Assembly: GCA_015680685.1 (NCBI GenBank)
Contig: MNCI01020127.1
Span: forward strand, 142,946-182,990
Reading direction: 5' to 3'
From: Gnetum montanum
Lineage: Eukaryota; Streptophyta; Gnetopsida; Gnetales; Gnetaceae
Length of the DNA: 40,045 nucleotides
The notes under the pieces were generated by a model. It was not told the origin of the DNA. It did no database searches and saw only the letters and a list, made by a program, of their open reading frames with translations. Made by a program: the position numbers and the translations under genes. This document shows positions 32,940 through 40,045 of the stretch, piece after piece (positions within the stretch are counted from its first letter, which is position 1; each line of letters begins with the position of its first letter).

Positions 32940-34350
32940 TTATTTAGTTATAGCTCCAACAAAGAGAAGTTCATTAGGAAACTGATCAGATAATGGGATT
33001 TCCTCCTCTTTGTTGTTCCATCTCAACTGAGAAAAGTGGTCAATGATTGCATTCTTAGTTTCCTTTTGATCTACCATCATAAGATTGAATTCCTGTAAGA
33101 TCACTAGGCACGATGTGAAACTAGGGCTCACCAGTGGCTTATTTATCAAGAAGAAAATTACACTATGGTTTGTGTACATGAACACCTTGTATTCAAGCAC
33201 ATAGTGCCTAAATTTCTCCAAGGAAAACACCACTTCCATCAATTATTTTTTTGTGGTGGTGTAGTTTAGTTGTACACCCACAATGCTTTGGCTTATGTAG
33301 TGAATGTAATAAGGACATTTTTGATTGTCTAATTGCATAAGCATGATCCCCAAGGAATAATTTGATGTATCTTTCATGACATGAAATGGTTTGGATTAGT
33401 CTGATCCTTGTAGAATTGGAGTTTCTATGAGTTTCTCCTTTAGCTATTGAAATGCATTTTCACATTCCTTGGTCCAAAATGGAGCATATTTCTTTGTTAT
33501 TTTGACCAATGGTTTTGTTATCTTAGAGAAATTCTCTATGAATCTTCAGTAGTAACATTTGTATCCAAGGAATGATGAGACATATTTTATAGTTTCTAGT
33601 TGATAGGTAAGTTCTTGAATAACCCTAATCTTTTCACTATCAACCTCAATCCTTGCTTGTAAGATTCTATGCCCCAACACAATGTCCTCCTAGACCATTA
33701 GATGGATCTTTTGCCAATAAGCTGAACGTTCATCTCCACACACATTTTAAGCACTTATTTAAGGTAGGTCAAGGCTTGCTCAAATGTAGCCTCATAGGTG
33801 GAGAAGTCATCCATGAAGACTTCCACCCCGCTACTGATCTGCTACTAAAAAATACTCAAGACTAGGCATTGGAATGTGGCAAGAACATTACATAGGCCAA
33901 ATGACATCTTTTGATACGTAAAAGTCCCTTAGGGACTCATGAATGTTATTTTTGCCTGATCCTTTGGCATGATCTAGATTTGGTTATAGCTATTATAACC
34001 ATCTAGAAAATTGTAATAGTAATGCCTAGATATAGTATCTAACACTTGATTTACAAATGACAATAGGAAGTGATCTTTGAATGTTTGTTGTTAAATAGCC
34101 AGAAGTTGATGCAAACCAATCACTTATCACCTTTCCTTAGAAAAATCATGAGTGGGCTAACCTACTCATTATCTATAATGGCATAGATAAACCCATGTTG
34201 ATGAGTTGTTTGATTCCCTCTTTGATGATTTGCTTCAATTTGGGGTTTAACCACCACTATGGTTACCTCTTTAGCTTCATGGTTGGATCAGTGTAGATAC
34301 GATGCTAGCATATCCTAAGGACAATCCCTATGAGTTTAGGATATGACCAA
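32940..34350 (-). pseudogene. Reverse transcriptase and RNase H of element C (degenerate)
   Basis: RNase H is open over 100 codons (33242-32940) with FSLEKFRHYVLEYKVFMYTN, LVILQEFNLMMVDQKETKNA and IIDHFSQLRWN, matching the element A region at 9990-10210. Upstream on the minus strand the RT catalytic box region reads VFMDDFSTYEATFEQALTYL (about 33835-33770), followed by a frame-shifted connection segment. Many stops and frameshifts are present. Confidence 0.8.
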
Positions 34351-35767
34351 GCAAAGGCTATTGGCCATTTATTAATCACCTTCAACAACATCTATTTCTA
34401 TTTAGAATCAATATTAACATGATTATTACCAGCTTCCCATTTTTCAAGAGTGCATATTCCATGTCAGTAGGTAGAGTTTTCAACTCTTCCCAATAGGTAT
34501 CATCATTTTCATCATCAAAGGATTGTTAATGAACTTACTCTAGTTTATCCATGCCTTCTATGTAGGCACATGTTAGGCTCTCAATAGGTTCCATGCAAAG
34601 TGTTGAAGCTACTCTTAGGATTAACTGTTAGCCACTCGATGTCCTCCTGCTTTATGGTTGCTACGCATAAGCACCTTTGAATTTCAGATATATCAACATA
34701 GTAACTACATTCTTTGATAGATACACTATTAATGACCCATAGTTTTGCACATAGTTTTACCCTATATCACTTTACGTTATGCATGGAACTTTATTCCTCT
34801 TGATCTTTTTGAATGCATTTTCTTTAGAGATTTCAAGGGAAAGGTCTCGAATCCTTAATCATGCATCAATAGTGCTTAGCCAAGCCCTTTCCATGATGAT
34901 TGGGAAGTTCCCTTTGTAATTGTCCACTTGGATCACTAGTAAATCAGTGGGGTAGGACCACCTACAAACAATGGTCATAATGTCCTTCACTAGTCCCAAG
35001 GGAATAGTGATGGACTAATTAGCCAATTCAAGATGGATATTACTCTTCTTGAGTTGGGGAAGGTTCCAAGCTTTATACATATAAGGAAAAATTAAATTAA
35101 CACTAGAACTTGAATCTAGAAGAGACTTTCAAGACTCATTCCCAGCGATTTGAAGGTAAATAAGGGAACTTCTAGGATCATATAGTTTCCTAGGAAGGTG
35201 ATCAACTTTTATCCAATCAGTTACTACATGAGTTAGCATGACAGTATGCACTTTTGGAGATGTTTGGTTTGAAGAGGACTCAAATGAATTAGATGTAGAT
35301 GGAGATGGAAAAGTAGGGTTGTAAGCTGCAAGTGTATGTGAGGGTTTAGTTGGGCTGCTATTTTCTAAAGAAAGGTCCTTTTTGTGATTCAGTTTCTAAA
35401 CCACTCGGCTAAGGTGCTGATTATAAGTTAAGACCCCTTGTCATGTTGCGTTGTTGCAGTTGAGGTGGATTTTCTCCTTGCATTGATAGAGCAAGTGGTA
35501 ATTGGGTTGAGGGTGGAGAAGCATATGTAGAAGGATGAGAAGGGTAATAGGAATATGGGACTTTCCCTCTATTAGATGGCAAATAAGTTTTGTAGTAGAA
35601 GGTGGCATGAATGAAGGAGTCACGTGGAGAAATGGATTGCTAAACATAGTATCCATATGGATTTGGTTGCCAGTAAGCATATTACTGCCCTGGTGGTGAC
35701 ATTCCTCATGATTGTGGATGTTGCCACTACTAGTACTACTCATATAGTTGTGGTGGAGCTTCACTTA
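34351..35767 (-). pseudogene. Protease region and C-terminal gag of element C (degenerate)
   Basis: The minus strand 35764-35441 corresponds to the Tyr/Pro/Gln-rich end of gag in element A (readable pieces: QPNPYGYYV, SHPSTYASPPSTQLPLALS, PPQLQQRN, in a frame other than the longest open one). The part nearer 34800 aligns in position with the element A protease, but motifs are too decayed to list. The gag is cut at 35768 by LTR D. Confidence 0.55.
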
Positions 35768-36593
35768 TGATAAGACACCATTGTAAGGCCCCAACATCAC
35801 GTACTCGATGTCAGGGCTAATAAGCAACATCGGATACCTGACGTTCCCTCATCTAAATATTACCTATAAATATGGTGCTAGGGTGCTCGGATGAGACAAG
35901 TAGTAAGTAGTTGATAGTTAGTAAATAGTTCTAGTTCTTAGTTTCTTCATTGAAATTCTATCATTCCTAGTGCATGCCTATAGTATGATGCTTGTACTTG
36001 TACAACACTTTTGTTTTGGACACGCTACATGACTAGCAATAAAGATTGAGATTACTTTCATCATTGTAGCATCCATTTAGATTATTGTGGCTTTAATTAT
36101 TTAATGCTTTCTTTAGTTAAAAATTTCCATTTATTGTTATTTATTATTCTTGTTATTAAGCAGAATGCATATGCCTTAATCATGAGCATTTAATTGTAAA
36201 TACTTGGTAATCCAAAGGTGTATCATTTGGCATAACTAGTGATGTACACTTGGTAATCCCAGAAGTAGCTTCACAAAGTCCAAGATGTGTATGGATGATT
36301 AAGCACAAGTACTCATCGCCATAGGATAGTTTAGATCTTATTTTTCATTATCCCTTTGTTTAATTAATTTATCTCTTTTCGACATTAGGAGTAGTCTAGA
36401 AAGTAGAATACATCATACACCTAACTTTGGACTAAACCATATGTGACAAAGCTACCACTAGTCCAAGTGGGAAGACAATGAACTGCAATCAGAGCATAAT
36501 GATCTAGATGCCACAATTAGTCCCATCCATAGAATTCAACCAGATCATGCATGAATGCTTGTGATTTATATGGTTGAGCATAGGGGTACCTTG
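35768..36593 (+). repeat. LTR D, plus-strand member of the same family, interrupted near its end
   Basis: It begins TGATAAGAC, with CCTATAAATA (35863-35872), GCAATAAAGATTGAG (about 36037-36051) and the U5 words TTGGTAATCC (about 36205 and 36250). It reaches the family end word TATGGTTGAGCATAGGGGTA (36569-36588) but then switches to unrelated sequence before the expected CTCATCA end. It is therefore inserted into element C and itself broken by element E. Whether it is a solo LTR or a 5' LTR cannot be told. Confidence 0.75.
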
Positions 36594-37469
36594 TGTAACG
36601 ACGGAAAACGTCAGCAGCTGGAAGATACCAAACAAAATTCCACGTACACAGTTTTAACCATGGATCCGTGCGAGGGCTATGCTAAAAAAAAACGAATCCG
36701 CAACGCCTTGAACGATCTTGTCGATCAGACAGGGACTTACTAATCAGTAAATCGATGAATATCTTGTGGGACGATCTGATTCGGGGATCGCAAAATGAGG
36801 GGAAAACGACGTAGACGAATTGCAATGATGATAATGCAAAATGCGATAAGAGGAGGCTAGCACAAGAGAAACACGTAGTTTCAAGATCTACGCTTTGACT
36901 TGAAAAAATGTATATTTTGTATACCACATTACACTGGGGAGACCACGATTGGTTGATGTAGGGTAAGCACAAAACAACAAGAAAACTGTCCAAACAGAAG
37001 TTCGATCTACCTCGTGGGCCAAAGCCGGGATGCAAGGAAGGTCAAGCTCTGGCGTCTACCGATCAACTGTTTCTGACCGATAGAGTCTGCAGACCGTGCA
37101 AGATGATCTGACGATCCTTGATCTGCTTCTTTCGCGTTAGTTAGTTTCTGTTTCAGATCGTCGATGGTCGCCAGTGGAGAAAGCTGCGTTGCTGATGCTC
37201 AAAGCGAACTACACTCTGCCTCTGCCGAAAGGTGATGCTGTCAACGATTGCCAAAGTGTTGCTCCCTGTATCTCTGCTCAAAAGTGATAAGTGCTCTAGT
37301 GCTCAGAAAAATGCCTTTGCTTCTTTGATTTGCCAACCCTTGTATCTTTGTCAACTGGGATATTTATAGGCTGCGACGTCCTGTGAAAAAGGTGCAACCC
37401 TGATGACGTGTGTCCTGAATGTTTCAGGTACTGTTGGTTTGACCATTTTGTGTGAAACTTTGTGACTAT

Positions 37470-37497
37470 GCACAATACGCTTATTTGCGTATTGTGC
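37470..37497. promoter_or_regulatory. Perfect 11-bp palindrome in the U3 of LTR E
   Basis: GCACAATACGC, a 6-nt loop (TTATTT), then GCGTATTGTGC. The arms are exactly complementary. It lies about 100 bp upstream of the minus-strand TATA box and may be a binding site or form a hairpin. Confidence 0.8.
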
Positions 37498-37617
37498 GTG
37501 TGAAGAATAGATGTGCGTCTGACATATTTCAACTGTCTTTGGGTTATATTACGCTTATTCACGCTGCGTTACGTACACGAGCATAACATAACATGGAAAC
37601 AATAGATTCAAGCCATT

Positions 37618-37958
37618 TTACGCTCGCTTACGCAGCCGCGCGTAATGAAGCGTAAACGATGTTTAGCTTGGCGACGCAATACACTATGATACGCTACGTT
37701 GCGTGATGAGCGTATGAAGAGCAATCGCACTTTCTTAGACTTTGCCTTTGACTGTTTTGGAGCTCACTACGCTGCCGTGCGTAACAAAGCATAAACCTGG
37801 CCTTGAACAAAAGACTTAGCAAAATATGCGAAAAGTCACATATTACGCTGCTCAAGCTTCTCCCTATGCCAAAGTAACTAGCCTTCTAATGCCAGACTAT
37901 GTTTAAACAGAATCATGCTAAGCGTCATTACGTTGCGTCGCGTGATATAGCGTAAACA
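37618..37958. repeat. Array of imperfect palindromic units TTACGCT...AGCGTAA in U3 of LTR E
   Basis: Units of about 30-38 bp start at 37618, 37689, 37767 and 37927, with a shortened one at 37843, giving a period of roughly 70-85 bp. Each starts TTACG(C/T)T or similar, has a CG-rich centre, and ends (A)GCGTAA or a close variant, so the units are themselves near-palindromes. More TACGC words flank the array (37549-37575). Confidence 0.7.
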
Positions 37959-38106
37959 GAGAAAACATAGTAAGATTAGAAATCTGCATAGGAAGTTGAA
38001 GACTTGATGCTACGCGCCTCTTGGTGTTGCTCTATCTTATTCTCCCTTCTGGAATTCTGACATGCGCCCCTTCCTGAATTGCGAATCTTTGCCTGAGGCT
38101 GACTCG

Positions 38107-38846
38107 CAATTTTTTTTTCACGGTGTTTCAATGGCCCCACTTTGTTGATAGTTGGAGGGCTTGCCCGAAAGACGTCGACAAAGAATACGAAACACCGGAT
38201 TGGTGGAAGCAAGAACAACGTCCATCCATGGCGACTCAGGCGTTGCCCTGTCAACATGGAAGAGCGAAGCTGGAGGGAATGGGAGGTAGAATGACATAGT
38301 AGGAAACAGGTTCAGGGAAGACGTAAAACGAGTTAGGATGGTAGGGGTATAGAATACGCTTACAGAACGCATAGAAATGTACGCACATTTATGTCGACAG
38401 GAATGCTTTCAGACGAGCGTAGCGCATCAGCCTGAGATTTCTCTGTCACCGATTATAGTAGGAATGCTTGCAAAAGGAGCACGACGCATCACTTCTGCGA
38501 TATCTCTGCTAGTGCGAGTGCGGCAAATGGATGCTTGTGTGTGTGGCATTTGCGTACGGGAAGCGGGTGGTAGGGATGAAATGAAATAAGAGCTAAGGGT
38601 AGTATTATGAGAGGTATGGGCGTGCAGTTCTAAGTGGTCGGGCAAACCTCAGCAGCCATCTCAAAACGCTATTGTTCTTCACCGCTCAAATGGACGCACC
38701 TTTGAACCACATCCTTGAAGCAAGTAACCTGCAACCACAGAAGAAAATAGAGGATACCATTGCTCATGTGAGTAAGAGGTGAGATTGTTGAAACAAGCGT
38801 CGTTTGATGCGAGATAGAGCGATTGGCCTACGAAGAAGGAGCTAGA
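38107..38846 (-). other. Element E: LTR or 3' untranslated DNA, not resolved
   Basis: Sequence between the minimum LTR and the tandem-repeat tail. It contains a diverged duplication (GGAATGCTT...CTCTG at about 38400-38447 and 38460-38508). No convincing polypurine tract or coding region was found. Confidence 0.35.
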
Positions 38847-39776
38847 TCATGAGGGCGGAACCGCCAATCCTGACGATTGGCCCAGCATATCTTCGTCAAA
38901 AGGCATCAGACACAGTGCACCTAGCTGGTTAGACAAAGAACCAGCAAGATGAATTTGTGAAGCTAGCGTCTGATAGCGATGATCGGCGGAGGTTCCCGAG
39001 GTTGTTGTCGACGAGGATTTCGTTGGGGCTCCGGCTGGTGGGACTAAACTCTCAGAGGTACTACCACTGCAGTGGGCGCAGCGACGGCATCTCTGAGGGA
39101 TCAGTAAGATGCCTCTCAGCTCGTCTGAGGAATCAGTAGGATGCCAATGGGGTGGCGACGTTGGGACTGTCCCAGTATCCCACCTCGTTTGTTGTGCAGC
39201 CATACAGAGATGATCACACTCGCTTGATTTACATGGCAGCAGTCTGTAAGTCCCAGTTTTGAGTCCTGGTAGACTGTCATTGCTGGTTTTAAGTCTCAGC
39301 AGACCATGGTCCCAGTTTAAAGTCTGGGCGGATCGAGAAGTGCTAGTTTTACGTCGTAGCGGACGGTGGTATGTCTGATTTATGGTCTTAGCAGACCGTG
39401 CTGTGGATGTCAGTTTCGTGTCATGACCCAGGGACAAATCTGTGCTGGTTTTACATCTCAGTAGACGACTACTTACCTGTGCCAGTTTAGTGTCGTGGCG
39501 GACGCGTGCAAAAAATGCCAGTTTTTCGTCTTGGCGGACCTGTACAACATTGCCAGTTTTACGTCGTAGCAGATGGTTACAACTTGCCAGTTTAGCGTCG
39601 TAGCGGACGATGGTTGCCAGTTTAGCGTCGTAGCGGATGATGGTTGCCAGTTTAGTGTTGTAGCGGACGATAGCTGCCATACCTGGTTGTTCACGCTGGA
39701 GACACTGGTAAATGTAATACCGCTTTAGATATACATGATTTACAGGGTTTGGTAGTTCATTTCCATTGACGTCTGC
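38847..39776 (-). other. Open reading frame running on from the integrase end through the tandem repeats
   Basis: After the last integrase stop (39779-39777) the same frame stays open for about 310 codons to 38847. It passes through GNELPNPVNHVYLKRYYIYQ (the end of the integrase tail) and then repeats of RYDAKLATI type. The distal part is Ser/Thr/Pro-rich without recognisable domains. It may be a translated extension of pol or simply a stop-poor repeat. Another frame of the repeats is also open, which weakens the coding case. Confidence 0.3.
39254..39668. repeat. Tandem repeat array, about 13 units of 26-40 bp, next to integrase
   Basis: The core TGCCAGTTTAGCGTCGTAGC recurs at 39585, 39615 and 39645 (exact 30-bp period, few changes). 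It recurs with growing divergence and irregular spacing at about 39551, 39516, 39480, 39443, 39408, 39374, 39341, 39310, 39283 and 39256. Such arrays are characteristic of the 3' untranslated region of Tat-lineage retrotransposons. Confidence 0.85.
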
Positions 39777-40045
39777 TCATTTGAATGCTCTGTTGTTGTA
39801 CGCATCAACCACCAAGAAAGGGCCTTCCCAGTTTGCAGAGAACTTGCCTACTGGTTCATGCACGGCCTTGAGGACTAGATCTCCTTTCTTGATCAGGCGC
39901 TGCTGAAGGTTGTGATGTTTTTGTTTCTATTTGTCTTGATACCTTTCAATCGTGTCAAGAGCCTGTATCCGCTTCTCTTCTACTGAATCCAGATCTGCGA
40001 TTCGAGACTCGGTGTGTTGTGCTTCATTTATAACCGTGGAGAGGA
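39690..40045 (-). pseudogene. C-terminus of a Tat-like Ty3/gypsy integrase (element E), partial
   Basis: The minus strand reads RIADLDSVEEKRIQALDTIE, then LIKKGDLVLKAVHEP, then GKFSANWEGPFLVVDAYNN, then ADVNGNELPNPVNHVYLKRY. This is the integrase C-terminal region of Tat-type elements (KGDLVL, NWEGP and LKRYY blocks). Two stops interrupt it: a TAG (39929-39927) at a position where Gln fits and a TGA (39779-39777). The rest of pol lies beyond the window edge. The element reads toward lower coordinates, so the LTR at 36594 onward is its 3' LTR. Confidence 0.8.

Larger units (their letters stand above)
29619..35767 (-). mobile_element. Element C: internal region of an Athila-like retrotransposon, inverted, lacking its 5' end
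   Basis: On the minus strand, in order: C-terminal gag, protease and RT remnants (35767 to about 33300), RNase H (about 33242-33030), integrase (32900 to about 31690), the low-complexity tract (31560-31340), a 1.7-kb spacer and the 3' LTR. The 5' LTR and the start of gag are absent because LTR D begins at 35768. Only about 2 kb lie between integrase and the LTR, against about 5.2 kb in element A, and I could not read the coiled-coil ORF there, so C looks like a shorter family variant. Confidence 0.8.
36594..38106 (-). repeat. 3' LTR of element E (long, CpG-rich; upstream limit uncertain)
   Basis: The terminus TGTAACGACGG abuts the broken LTR D. On the minus strand a TATA box CCTATAAATATCCC lies at 37370-37357, and the region above it (37470-37960) is a dense set of palindromic TACGC motifs typical of regulatory U3 sequence. 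The 5' edge of the LTR is not fixed: 38106 is my minimum guess, and it could extend to about 38840. The sequence keeps many CpG sites, unlike LTRs A-D. Confidence 0.55.

Noticed and set aside
33653-33865. Plus-strand 70-codon frame within element C
   Set aside because: It lies antisense to the RT region of element C and has no features of its own.
38377-38589. 70-codon plus-strand frame with several Cys residues
   Set aside because: It lies in the LTR or 3' region of element E, antisense to the element, with no similarity recognised.

Overview
The window looks like nuclear DNA of a seed plant, most likely a gymnosperm. It is AT-rich, built mostly of old nested LTR retrotransposons of the Athila/Tat side of Ty3/gypsy, and holds one intact gene, a GC-rich ZNFX1-like helicase in a single long exon. 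The Athila-type pol sequence and the tRNA-Asp-type primer-binding site are seen in the sequence. The gymnosperm assignment is inference from the old, diverged repeats. No rRNA, tRNA, CRISPR or prokaryotic operon structure was seen.

Layout. 1-117: tail of an LTR. 368-951: inverted pair of tRNA-derived SINE-like units. 1516-2137 (-): collapsed LRR receptor-kinase pseudogene, followed by short tandem repeats to 2622. 4520-17432 (+): element A, an Athila-like Ty3/gypsy retrotransposon of about 12.9 kb with LTRs, PBS, decayed gag, protease, RT, RNase H and integrase, plus an extra glutamine-rich coiled-coil ORF between integrase and the 3' LTR. Its 3' LTR stops at a single N (17433). 17433-19700: AT-rich with a perfect 122-bp tandem duplication. 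19735-20991: upstream region of the helicase gene, carrying four separate sets of short tandem duplications. 20992-23259 (+): helicase with C-terminal NF-X1-type zinc fingers. 24400-25420 (-): decayed LINE reverse transcriptase. 27095-40045: a nest of LTR elements. B (-) is broken by C (-), whose gag is broken by an LTR D (+), whose end is broken by E (-), a younger Tat-like element with a long LTR and a tandem-repeat tail.

How the parts relate. Only the helicase appears functional. Its family is linked in animals to small-RNA pathways and antiviral RNA sensing, but no role can be read for it here. The retroelements A-D share LTR ends, TATA box, polyadenylation motif and polypurine tract, so they form one family. 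A and B carry the extra 3' ORF, while C appears to lack it. Element E keeps many CpG sites and has few stops, so it is inferred to be the youngest insertion.
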